Below are positions 1-7,160 of a DNA stretch of 16,704 nucleotides, piece by piece. The translations under genes and the position numbers were made by a program. Origin of the DNA: SHLQ01 sp964562985 (lineage in GTDB: Bacteria; Actinomycetota; Acidimicrobiia; Acidimicrobiales; SHLQ01); contig CAZLWE010000069.1 in the NCBI GenBank assembly GCA_964562985.1, positions 1 through 16,704 on the forward strand. Reading direction: 5' to 3'. Every line of letters begins with the position of its first letter. The stretch's first letter is position 1. Below the pieces are notes generated by a model. It searched no databases, had not been told where the DNA came from, and was given only the letters and a program-made list of their open reading frames with translations.

Positions 1-167
1 GCTCCACGATCGGTGCAGCTATCGGCGCAATCATCTTCGCCATGATTCGCTCCGGCATCGGCTTCGCTGGCTGGGACTCCAACTGGCAGTTCTTGATCCT
101 TGGAGCGTTGCTCCTCGGAGCTGTCATCGTCAACAACTCGATCCGACAGAGGGCGCTGAAGTCATGA
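1..167 (+). CDS. ABC sugar transporter permease, C-terminal end (partial)
   Basis: The frame is open from the window edge (first full codon at 3) to a TGA at 165-167, giving the last 54 residues of a membrane protein. It shows two hydrophobic stretches, one beginning STIGAAIGAIIFAMIRSGIG and one around FLILGALLLGAVIVNN, followed by a short basic tail (RQRALKS). This pattern matches the last two membrane segments of RbsC/FrcC-type permeases of carbohydrate ABC importers. Its stop overlaps the start of the ATPase gene by 4 nt (ATGA), so the two are almost certainly one operon and one transporter. The solute-binding protein is not in the window and is expected upstream. The substrate is inferred to be inositol or a related cyclitol only from the genes that follow. 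Confidence 0.85.
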   Translation, partial: STIGAAIGAIIFAMIRSGIGFAGWDSNWQFLILGALLLGAVIVNNSIRQRALKS

Positions 168-955
168 CCGAATTTCTCGAACTCCGAGGCATCTCCAAGT
201 TCTACGGCAACATCGTCGCCCTACAGAATGTGACGACGACCGTGAATCCGGGCGAGGTCACATGCGTGCTCGGCGACAATGGTGCGGGGAAGTCGACCTT
301 CATCAAGATCCTCGCTGGAGTACACCAACACAGCGAGGGCGAATTCCTGCTCGAGGGTGAAGCGGTCAATTTTGAGTCACCTCGCGCAGCGCTCGATAGG
401 GGCATTGCGACCGTCTACCAAGACCTCGCCATGGTGCCGCTGATGTCGATCTGGCGAAACTTCTTCCTAGGCGCCGAGCCCACCACAGGTGTGTGGCCAT
501 TCCGCTGGGTCGACAAGGCCAAAGCGATGGCAATCGCCGTCGAAGAAATGGGGAAGATGGGCATCGATGTCCGCGACCCCGAACAACCCGTAGGCACGCT
601 TTCGGGTGGTGAGCGCCAATCGGTGGCCATTGCACGCGCCGCGTACTTCGGCGCCAAGGTGCTGATCCTCGACGAGCCAACATCGGCTCTCGGTGTGAAG
701 CAGTCCGGTGTGGTCTTGCGCTACATCGTGGAGGCTCGTAACCGGGGCCTTGCCGTGATCTTCATCACGCATAACCCGGCACACGCGTATCCCGTTGGCG
801 ACCGATTCCTCATCCTGAACCGAGGCCAATCTCTCGGTAACTTCGCAAAGGAAGAGGTCACGCAACAAGAGCTCACACAGCTGATGGCGGGCGGCGCCGA
901 GCTTGAAGAACTACAAGAAGAACTCAGCGCCGCGATCTCCGGCGTCGACAAGTAG
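164..955 (+). CDS. ABC sugar importer, ATP-binding protein (single module)
   Basis: A 263-residue cytoplasmic ATPase that would power the permease encoded just upstream. All expected motifs are visible: Walker A GDNGAGKST at residues 37-45, a Q-loop region near Gln86, the ABC signature LSGGE at 146-150, Walker B VLILDEP at 166-172, and the switch histidine in ITHN at about His203. The length is that of one nucleotide-binding module, as in FrcA-type proteins. RbsA- or MglA-type sugar ATPases are about 500 residues with two modules, so this one presumably acts as a homodimer. The start overlaps the permease stop (ATGA), implying translational coupling. The kinase gene follows after 14 nt. The family is certain; the substrate (inositol-like) is inferred from the operon. 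Confidence 0.93.
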   Translation: MTEFLELRGISKFYGNIVALQNVTTTVNPGEVTCVLGDNGAGKSTFIKILAGVHQHSEGEFLLEGEAVNFESPRAALDRGIATVYQDLAMVPLMSIWRNFFLGAEPTTGVWPFRWVDKAKAMAIAVEEMGKMGIDVRDPEQPVGTLSGGERQSVAIARAAYFGAKVLILDEPTSALGVKQSGVVLRYIVEARNRGLAVIFITHNPAHAYPVGDRFLILNRGQSLGNFAKEEVTQQELTQLMAGGAELEELQEELSAAISGVDK

Positions 956-969
956 CGCAGGGAGTCGAA

Positions 970-1923
970 GTGACGTTGGAAGTGCTCACCGTCGGGCGGG
1001 TGAGCGTAGACCTCTACGCCCAGCAACTCGGGGTGCCGATGCGCGAGGTGACGACCTTGCAGAAATCGATCGGCGGTACCGTCACCAACGTTGCCGTTGC
1101 CGCGGCTCGTCTCGGGCGCAACGTCGGACTCGTCACGAAAGTCGGTGACGACCAGTTCGGCGACTACGTGCGTCACGCCCTGGAACACACGTTCAACGTT
1201 GACTCTCGGTATGTAGGTGTCGACCCTGACTTGAAGACGCCGTTGGCCTTCGCGGAACTCGATCCACCAGAGGACCCCAGCATCATCTTCTACCGAGAGC
1301 CTCGGGCTCCTGATCTCAACATCGAAGTGGGCGACGTCGACGCCGCAGTGGTCCAAGAAGTACCGATCTTCTGGTTTCCGGCGTCTCGGTTCGCCGATGA
1401 GGGTGCGGGAAACACGATGCGCGAGCTGCTCGAGATACGAGGCCGTTCGTCCCATACGGTGATCGATCTCGATTGGCGCCCAATGTTTTGGGATTCAGCC
1501 GAGCAGGCCTCCGAGGCAATCAGCCCAATGCTCGATCACGTCACGATTGCGATCGGTAACAAAGACGAGTGTGAGATAGCCGTCGGCACGCGCGATATGA
1601 ACGAAGCAGCTGATCGGTTGCTCGAACGCGGTCTCGAGATGGCGGTCATGAAACTCGGCGCCGACGGCGTCATGATCGCCACCGCTGACGGCACGCGCGT
1701 GTCGGTGCCTCCATATTTGGTCGATGTCGTATGCGGTCTCGGTTCGGGCGACGCGTTTGGCGGAGCGTTCTGCCACGGACTTCTCGAAGGCTGGGACCCC
1801 GAAACCATCATCAAGTGGGGCAACGCTGCGGGTGCGATCGTCGCGGGCCGCCTGATGTGCGCGGACGACATGCCCACCATCGACGACATCGAGGCACTTC
1901 TCGCAGAACGAGACCCCTCATGA
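970..1923 (+). CDS. iolC: 5-dehydro-2-deoxygluconokinase (IolC-like PfkB kinase)
   Basis: A 317-residue PfkB/ribokinase-family sugar kinase. In inositol catabolism IolC phosphorylates 2-deoxy-5-keto-D-gluconate at O6 using ATP. The N-terminal substrate-binding element GGTVTNVAVAAARLG lies at about residues 35-49. The C-terminal anion-hole and catalytic motif GLGSGDAFGG is at 256-265, with the catalytic base Asp261. The start is a GTG preceded by AGGGAG at 959-964 with a 5-nt spacer. The protein lacks the C-terminal DUF2090 aldolase domain that is fused to IolC in many Proteobacteria, so the aldolase step must come from a separate gene (see the LacD-like aldolase at 8963). The assignment to IolC rather than another PfkB kinase rests on overall resemblance plus the nearby iolD, iolG and iolB. 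Confidence 0.85.
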   Translation: MTLEVLTVGRVSVDLYAQQLGVPMREVTTLQKSIGGTVTNVAVAAARLGRNVGLVTKVGDDQFGDYVRHALEHTFNVDSRYVGVDPDLKTPLAFAELDPPEDPSIIFYREPRAPDLNIEVGDVDAAVVQEVPIFWFPASRFADEGAGNTMRELLEIRGRSSHTVIDLDWRPMFWDSAEQASEAISPMLDHVTIAIGNKDECEIAVGTRDMNEAADRLLERGLEMAVMKLGADGVMIATADGTRVSVPPYLVDVVCGLGSGDAFGGAFCHGLLEGWDPETIIKWGNAAGAIVAGRLMCADDMPTIDDIEALLAERDPS

Positions 1924-1930
1924 CCAACCA

Positions 1931-1977
1931 ATCTGTGGTCCAAAACCGGGCTATAGCAACGGAAACCGACCACAGAT
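1931..1977. promoter_or_regulatory. Perfect 10-bp inverted repeat before the Gfo/Idh-iolD operon (candidate operator)
   Basis: The arms ATCTGTGGTC (1931-1940) and GACCACAGAT (1968-1977) are exact reverse complements separated by 27 nt. They fill most of the 82-nt gap between iolC and the next gene. A TATAGC hexamer at 1952-1957 between the arms resembles a -10 box, so the arms could flank a promoter, although I see no clear -35. The inner 8-mer CTGTGGTC/GACCACAG recurs in the inverted repeat at 12379-12409. A transcription-factor operator is the preferred reading; a structured RNA leader is also possible. Confidence 0.5.
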
Positions 1978-1995
1978 CCCTAATTCGCCCCCGTT

Positions 1996-1999
1996 GGAG
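1996..1999 (+). promoter_or_regulatory. Ribosome binding site selecting GTG 2006
   Basis: GGAG lies 6 nt before the GTG at 2006. A TTG at 1994 in the same frame would place this site inside the coding sequence and has no ribosome binding site of its own, so GTG 2006 is the better start. Confidence 0.6.
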
Positions 2000-2005
2000 A
2001 ACACA

Positions 2006-3181
2006 GTGACCGACCGCCAACCACTTCGTATCGCCGTGATCGGCCTCGGCTGGATGGGCCAGGCCCACAGTCGAAGCTATGCACGAATCCCGCAGCTGTT
2101 CAGCGACCGTGAGTACGACCCCGTGCTCGCAGTGTGCGCCGACAACTCCGAAGAGCGACGTGATGCCGCCATCCACGACTTTGGCTTTGAAGAATCGGTA
2201 GCTGACTGGCGCGAGATTATGGAGCGTGACGACATCGACGTCGTCACGTGCACCGCTCCGAACATGTTGCACGAGGAGATTTGTGTCGCCGCGGCCGATG
2301 CTGGCAAGGCGATCTTTTGTGAGAAGCCAGTGGGCGGCCGCCCCGATCAGACCGTGCGTGCCGAGAAGGCAGCTCGCGACGCTGGGGTAGTGACTGGAGT
2401 TGGCTACAACTATCGGTTCGCTCCGCTCGTCCAATACCTCAAGAACTTGATCGCCGACGGTGACCTGGGCGAGATCACCAACTACCGAGGTCGCTTCTTC
2501 TCGATGTATGGAGCAGACCCAATGGGTCTACTCAGCTGGCGATTCAAGGTGGACCAGTCTGGCTATGGCGTAAGCACCGACATCCTCAGCCACTCGATGG
2601 ACCTCGCCCACATGCTCGTCGGCCCAATCACCAAGGTCATGGGCATGCAAAAGACGTTCATCACCGAACGTCCGCTGCCCAAAGAAGGTGGCACCCACTA
2701 CGACCGTGGCGAACCCGGTGACCCCACCGGCGAGGTGACCAACGAAGACTATTTCGGTGCGTTCTGCGAATTCGAGAACGGTGCCATCGGCACGTTCGAA
2801 ACAAGCCGAAACATCATCGGCCCAGAAAGCCAAAACGCCTTCGACGTGTACGGCACCAAGGGGGCAGCGCACTGGAACCTCGAGACCATGAACGAGATGG
2901 GCCTCTTCCTCTTGTCGGACCAGGCCCGCGGCTACACGACGGTGCGCGGCGGCGACCGCTACCCGTACCACGGCAACTTCGTTCCCGGTGATGCCAACAG
3001 CATCGCCTTCGAAGACTTGGTGACCATCGAGGACTACGAATTCTTGAAGGCGGTTACTGCGGGCACCAAACATTCGGCCAGCTTCAAAGAAGCCGTCGAC
3101 TACGTGAGCGTGCAAGCAGCGTTGATCAAGTCCACCGAAACAGGCACCTGGCAAGATGTCGTCGATCTGACGGAGTCGTGA
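2006..3181 (+). CDS. Gfo/Idh/MocA-family oxidoreductase (second inositol-type dehydrogenase)
   Basis: A 391-residue NAD(P)-dependent dehydrogenase. The Rossmann fingerprint GLGWMG appears near the N terminus (about residues 13-18). The conserved EKP motif carries Lys107, and the D-x3-H pair of the catalytic site is Asp192 and His196 in the segment STDILSHSMDLAH. Family members oxidise a ring hydroxyl of inositols or of pyranose sugars. The canonical iolG lies 4 kb downstream, so this copy may act on another stereoisomer (scyllo- or D-chiro-inositol) or on a glycosylated or methylated cyclitol; that is inference. It is the first gene after the candidate operator and appears to open the operon that includes iolD. 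The GTG start was preferred to the upstream TTG because of the GGAG at 1996-1999. Confidence 0.88.
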   Translation: MTDRQPLRIAVIGLGWMGQAHSRSYARIPQLFSDREYDPVLAVCADNSEERRDAAIHDFGFEESVADWREIMERDDIDVVTCTAPNMLHEEICVAAADAGKAIFCEKPVGGRPDQTVRAEKAARDAGVVTGVGYNYRFAPLVQYLKNLIADGDLGEITNYRGRFFSMYGADPMGLLSWRFKVDQSGYGVSTDILSHSMDLAHMLVGPITKVMGMQKTFITERPLPKEGGTHYDRGEPGDPTGEVTNEDYFGAFCEFENGAIGTFETSRNIIGPESQNAFDVYGTKGAAHWNLETMNEMGLFLLSDQARGYTTVRGGDRYPYHGNFVPGDANSIAFEDLVTIEDYEFLKAVTAGTKHSASFKEAVDYVSVQAALIKSTETGTWQDVVDLTES

Positions 3182-3368
3182 TGTTCTCTCTCGCCCCGCC
3201 GGCTGACGCTGCAGCGGCCTTTCCTCCCGCTTCGCATCGCTTCGCTCGCTACACAACGTCGGATGCGGCTCGCCACAGCGTCAACCGGCACCTCGAGACC
3301 CCATCACGTCTCCGTGTCTCCTCCCGCGAAGCGGGTCTCACAGCTTTCTACATGCAAGGGGTCTCTCC
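3182..3368 (+). other. 187-nt leader before iolD with competing inverted repeats
   Basis: No convincing gene is seen here. GAGACCCC at 3295-3302 can pair with GGGGTCTC at 3358-3365, which includes the presumed iolD ribosome binding site AAGGGG (3356-3361). Alternatively, 3295-3301 can pair with GGGTCTC at 3333-3339, leaving that site free. A local hairpin, CCCGC (3323-3327) with GCGGG (3331-3335) around a GAA loop, fits only the first arrangement. CCCGCTTCGC at 3226-3235 is also an exact complement of 3326-3335. One frame stays open across the whole leader (ATG 3181 to TGA 3372) and overlaps both neighbours, but its residues and third-position base bias do not look coding. Confidence 0.45.
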
Positions 3369-5225
3369 ATGAGCACAATTCGATTGACGACTTCGCAGGC
3401 GATTGTGAAGCATTTGATTGCGCAGAAGTCTGTGCAGCGCGATGGGTCTGTTGCTCCGTTGTTCGGTGGGGTGTACGGGATCTTTGGGCATGGCAACGTG
3501 ACGTCGCTTGGGCACGCGCTTGAGCGGGCCAAGGACGAATTACCGACCTATCGAGGTCAGGCCGAAGAGGGCATGGCCCTCGCTGGTGTCGCGTATGCCA
3601 AGGCGACCCGCCGGCGTCAGATCATGGTGGCTACAAGCTCGGTTGGGCCGGGTGCCACCAACATGGTCACCGCCGCCGGTGTAGCGCACAGCAACCGCTT
3701 GCCGCTGCTGCTCATCGCTGGCGACACGTTCACGAGCCGTATCCCGGACCCGGTGCTACAGCAGGTCGAACACTTCGGTGACCCGACCCAAACCGTCAAC
3801 GACAGCTTTCGAGCCGTCACGCGATTTTGGGATCGCATCGTGCGACCCGAACAGCTCACAAGTTCACTTCCTCATGCGATTCAGACCATGCTCGACCCCG
3901 CCGATTGCGGCCCGGCCTTCATTGGCCTGCCGCAAGACATTGGCGCCGAAGCGTGGGACTTCCCGGTTCGGTTCTTCGACGAAGTCGTGCACGATATTGT
4001 CCGACCTCGCCCGGACGAGCGCCAGCTAGCTGAAGCCGTCGCCTTACTGAAGAGTGCAGAGAAGCCGCTCATCGTGGCGGGTGGTGGAGTGCATTACAGC
4101 TTGGCTGAACCCGAATTGGCGGCTTTCGCAACGGCCCACAACATTCCCGTCGTTGAGACCGTCGCTGGAAAGGCATGCCTTGAATGGGACCACCCTATGT
4201 ATGGCGGCCCGATCGGCGTGACCGGCGGAACGTCAGCGAACGCACTCGCAGGCGAGGCCGACGTGGTGCTGGCTGTCGGTACCCGTCTTCTCGATTTCAC
4301 GACCGGTTCGTGGACTGTGTTCAAGAACGACGCGGTGAAGATCATCGGCCTCAACGCGGCACGCTTCGATGCCACAAAGCGCCAGTCGGTCCCGCTCACC
4401 GGCGATGCTAAGGCCACCCTCGCAGAGATGACCGCAGCGCTCGGTGACTACCGCGCGCCCGACTCGTGGTCGACCACTATGGCCACCGAAGTTGCTCAGC
4501 ACAACGCCTACATCGACAAGATCGCAGCGAAGGAATCGACCGGAGATAGCGGTCTGCCAACGTACGCCCAGGTCGTAGGTGCGGTCGATCGAATGGCCGA
4601 CGAGAACACCTTCGCGCTCGCTGCTGCCGGTGGCTTCCCCGGTGAGGTCAACAACGGGTGGCGCGCCAAGCATCTCAACAGCTTCGATTGTGAGTACGGC
4701 TTTAGCTGCATGGGCTATGAGACCAGCGGTGGTTGGGGCGCAGCGATGGCCATGCCCGACAAAGACGTCGTGGTCTTCGTTGGCGACGGGTCCTACATGA
4801 TGCTCAACAGCGACATCTACAGCTCGGTCATTCACGGGCACAAGATGATCGTGATCGTGTGCGACAACGGCGGCTTCGCCGTGATCAACCGACTCCAAAC
4901 CGGTATGGGGGGCGAGCCGTTCAACAACCTGATCAAGGACAACCCCACAGTCGTCAACCCGGTCCCCGTCGACTTTGCGAAGCACGCCGAAGCAATGGGC
5001 GCTATCAGTGAAACCGTTGGCACGATCGATGAGCTCGAAGCTGCATACGAACGAGCCAAGGAGGCCGACCGTACCTATGTCATCGCACTGGTAACCGACG
5101 CCTACAGCTGGACCGAGGGCGGTTCGTTCTGGGAAGTCGGCGTACCCGAAGTCAGCGACCTCGACAGCGTCATCGAAGCACGCGCCGCCATGGTCGAAGG
5201 CAAGAAGGAGCAGAGAATCAGATGA
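3369..5225 (+). CDS. iolD: 3D-(3,5/4)-trihydroxycyclohexane-1,2-dione hydrolase
   Basis: A 618-residue thiamine-diphosphate enzyme, close to the roughly 640 residues of Bacillus IolD. IolD opens the ring of trihydroxycyclohexane-1,2-dione to give 5-deoxy-glucuronate. The acetolactate-synthase-like layout is visible: an N-terminal PYR domain with the segment AEEGMALAG, where Glu66 is the likely cofactor-activating glutamate; a central domain; and a C-terminal PP domain with the ThDP/Mg motif starting GDG at 472-474 and ending at the Asn of CDNGGFAVIN. The start ATG follows AAGGGG (3356-3361) with a 7-nt spacer. The first 50 or so codons use more T- and G-ending codons than the rest. The stop overlaps the next start (ATGA, 5222-5225), indicating coupling. 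Together with iolB and iolG this gene identifies the pathway. Confidence 0.93.
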   Translation: MSTIRLTTSQAIVKHLIAQKSVQRDGSVAPLFGGVYGIFGHGNVTSLGHALERAKDELPTYRGQAEEGMALAGVAYAKATRRRQIMVATSSVGPGATNMVTAAGVAHSNRLPLLLIAGDTFTSRIPDPVLQQVEHFGDPTQTVNDSFRAVTRFWDRIVRPEQLTSSLPHAIQTMLDPADCGPAFIGLPQDIGAEAWDFPVRFFDEVVHDIVRPRPDERQLAEAVALLKSAEKPLIVAGGGVHYSLAEPELAAFATAHNIPVVETVAGKACLEWDHPMYGGPIGVTGGTSANALAGEADVVLAVGTRLLDFTTGSWTVFKNDAVKIIGLNAARFDATKRQSVPLTGDAKATLAEMTAALGDYRAPDSWSTTMATEVAQHNAYIDKIAAKESTGDSGLPTYAQVVGAVDRMADENTFALAAAGGFPGEVNNGWRAKHLNSFDCEYGFSCMGYETSGGWGAAMAMPDKDVVVFVGDGSYMMLNSDIYSSVIHGHKMIVIVCDNGGFAVINRLQTGMGGEPFNNLIKDNPTVVNPVPVDFAKHAEAMGAISETVGTIDELEAAYERAKEADRTYVIALVTDAYSWTEGGSFWEVGVPEVSDLDSVIEARAAMVEGKKEQRIR

Positions 5226-6157
5226 GGGTGTGGATTAGCGGTGGTGGCGGTTTTGTTGGTTCGAACATCGTGCAATCAGCGCTCGACGCCGGGCATGAGG
5301 TTCTGACCACGGCCATTACGTGGCGTCCGCCCGAGGGTGCGCCGTACGCCGTCGAAACCGTCGACATGGTCGACGAAGCACAGGTGCGCAACAGCATCGA
5401 CCCCTTCGATCCGGACCTCGTGATCCACTGCGCGATCATGAATGACTGGGATCAGATGTACGCCGACCGCGAGGCGGCCTGGGCGTCCTATGTGCATGCC
5501 ACTCGCTTCACCCAAGCTGGGGCCATCGCATCGGATGCCACCTACGTCTTGGTGTCCACCGACTGGGTGTTTGACGGCACCCAAGGTGGCGCCCACGAGG
5601 AGACTCCACCCAACCCGATCAACCTCTACGGCACTCTGAAGCTCGCGTCAGAGATGGTCTCGTTGGAGAACGGGGGAGCGGTCGCTCGAGTCAGCGGCGT
5701 TAACGGATTGCACCTTGCGCGGCCCAACACCGTGCGAGCACAGGACCGCGGATTCGGCTATTTCGTGGCGTCGATCGTCGACGCCCTGTCGGCAGGAAAT
5801 CCGTTCACCGTGTGGGAAGCGCCAGAGATCAACATGCGCGCCACCCCCTCGCTGGCGCTGGAGTGCGGCGAGATCATGTTGCGCATTGGTGAGGAACGCG
5901 CGGATGGCGTGTTCCACTGCTCGGGTGCCGACTCGCTTACCCGTCGAGAGCTCGCCGAGCTGACCTGTGATGTGTTCGATCTCGACCCAGGAATGCTCCG
6001 CTACGGACCGCCCGACCCAGCTTCGCTTATGGCGGCCCCGATCGCACACGACAGCTCGCTCACCACACCTCGAACCGACCGGGTTCTCGGACGCTCGGCA
6101 ACGCCAGTGCGAACGCTGTTAGAACGATTCAAATCGCAAGTAGAAAGCGCTGGCTAG
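5222..6157 (+). CDS. RmlD-like NAD(P)-dependent reductase/epimerase (extended SDR)
   Basis: A 311-residue extended short-chain dehydrogenase. The nucleotide-binding motif GGGGFVG is at about residues 7-13. The segment STDWVFDG resembles the STDYVFDG signature of dTDP-4-dehydrorhamnose reductases (RmlD), and the catalytic pair is Tyr136 and Lys140 in YGTLK. RmlD proteins reduce a 4-keto nucleotide sugar, yet no other nucleotide-sugar genes are nearby. Instead the gene is coupled to iolD by a 4-nt overlap (AAGGAG at 5205-5210 would serve as its ribosome binding site), and iolG follows after 4 nt. I infer a role on a cyclitol, keto-inositol or derived sugar acid. The exact substrate cannot be read from the sequence. 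Confidence 0.8.
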   Translation: MRVWISGGGGFVGSNIVQSALDAGHEVLTTAITWRPPEGAPYAVETVDMVDEAQVRNSIDPFDPDLVIHCAIMNDWDQMYADREAAWASYVHATRFTQAGAIASDATYVLVSTDWVFDGTQGGAHEETPPNPINLYGTLKLASEMVSLENGGAVARVSGVNGLHLARPNTVRAQDRGFGYFVASIVDALSAGNPFTVWEAPEINMRATPSLALECGEIMLRIGEERADGVFHCSGADSLTRRELAELTCDVFDLDPGMLRYGPPDPASLMAAPIAHDSSLTTPRTDRVLGRSATPVRTLLERFKSQVESAG

Positions 6158-6161
6158 ACCT

Positions 6162-7160
6162 ATGAAAACCATCGCCGTGCTCGGTACGGGCCGCATCGGA
6201 AAGATGCACGCCGAGATCATCACCCAACAGATCGACGGGCTCGAAGTCGCTGCGGTCTATGACGTTTACACCGAAGGCGCCCAGGCCGTGGCCGACAGCA
6301 TCGGCTGTGACCGGGCCGACTCGGTCGAAGAGATCATGTCGAGCGATGTCGACGCGGTGGCGATTTGCTCCAGCACCGACACCCACGTCGACCTCGCAGT
6401 CGCAGCTGCCGAGGCAGGCAAGGCGATCTTCCTCGAAAAGCCCGTGTCGCTGAACTTGGCCGAAGTCGATCGGGCTGTCGCTGCGATCGAAGCTGCCGGC
6501 GTCCCGATCCAGATTGGATTCAACCGACGATTCGACCCATCGCATGCCGCCGTCCAACAGGCCGTCGTGAACGGCGAGGTTGGTGAGTTGCATATAGTCA
6601 AGATCACGAGCCGTGACCCTGAACCACCGCCGATTGAATACGTGAAGGTGTCGGGCGGCATGTTCAACGACATGACCATCCACGACTTCGACATGGCTCG
6701 CTTCGTAACCGGCAGTGAGATCGTCGAGGTGTACGCCAAGGGTGCAGTGCGGGTAGATCCGGCGATCGGCGAAGCGGGCGACATCGACACCGCGATGCTC
6801 ATCCTCACCCACGAGAACGGCACGCTCAGCTACATCGATAACAGCCGCCAAGCCGTCTACGGCTATGACCAACGTGTTGAGGCGTTCGGGTCCGGGGGCA
6901 TGGTCGCTTCGGAGAATCCGCGGCCGCATCAGGCCCAGCTCCACACGGCCACCGGGACACGTCTCGAGCCGGTGCCCTATTTCTTCATTGAGCGCTACAC
7001 CGAGAGCTACGTGAACGAGTGGCTGGCATTCGTCGCTGGGCTCGACTCTGGAACGATGCCGCTTGGCATCGCCGATGGCCGCGCACCGCTCGTCGCCGGA
7101 CTCGCTGCAGCCAAGAGCCACGCGGAGAACCGCCCGGTCAAGACATCGGAGATCAGCTGA
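6162..7160 (+). CDS. iolG: myo-inositol 2-dehydrogenase
   Basis: A 332-residue Gfo/Idh/MocA dehydrogenase that would oxidise myo-inositol to 2-keto-myo-inositol (scyllo-inosose) with NAD+, the entry step of the pathway. The Rossmann motif GTGRIG is at about residues 8-13. Lys93 sits in the EKPVS motif, and the catalytic pair Asp170/His174 lies in the segment NDMTIHDFDMARF. The positions are close to Lys97, Asp172 and His176 of Bacillus IolG, which favours IolG over the first Gfo/Idh gene at 2006. There is no strong ribosome binding site; the 4-nt gap from the preceding stop suggests translational coupling. Its TGA shares a base with the next ATG (TGATG, 7158-7162). Confidence 0.87.
   Translation: MKTIAVLGTGRIGKMHAEIITQQIDGLEVAAVYDVYTEGAQAVADSIGCDRADSVEEIMSSDVDAVAICSSTDTHVDLAVAAAEAGKAIFLEKPVSLNLAEVDRAVAAIEAAGVPIQIGFNRRFDPSHAAVQQAVVNGEVGELHIVKITSRDPEPPPIEYVKVSGGMFNDMTIHDFDMARFVTGSEIVEVYAKGAVRVDPAIGEAGDIDTAMLILTHENGTLSYIDNSRQAVYGYDQRVEAFGSGGMVASENPRPHQAQLHTATGTRLEPVPYFFIERYTESYVNEWLAFVAGLDSGTMPLGIADGRAPLVAGLAAAKSHAENRPVKTSEIS

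Noticed and set aside
4233..4985. 250-codon minus-strand open frame opposite iolD
   Set aside because: Antisense shadow of the ThDP enzyme; no start signal and no domain.
6129..7121. 330-codon open frame on the minus strand opposite iolG
   Set aside because: It is antisense to a gene with complete catalytic motifs, its product is rich in His/Arg/Asp without domain signatures, and such antisense frames are common in high-GC DNA.
7019..7159. N-terminal extension of the SDR gene into iolG
   Set aside because: The extension is arginine/tryptophan-rich and non-SDR-like; ATG 7160 has a ribosome binding site and the usual stop-start overlap.
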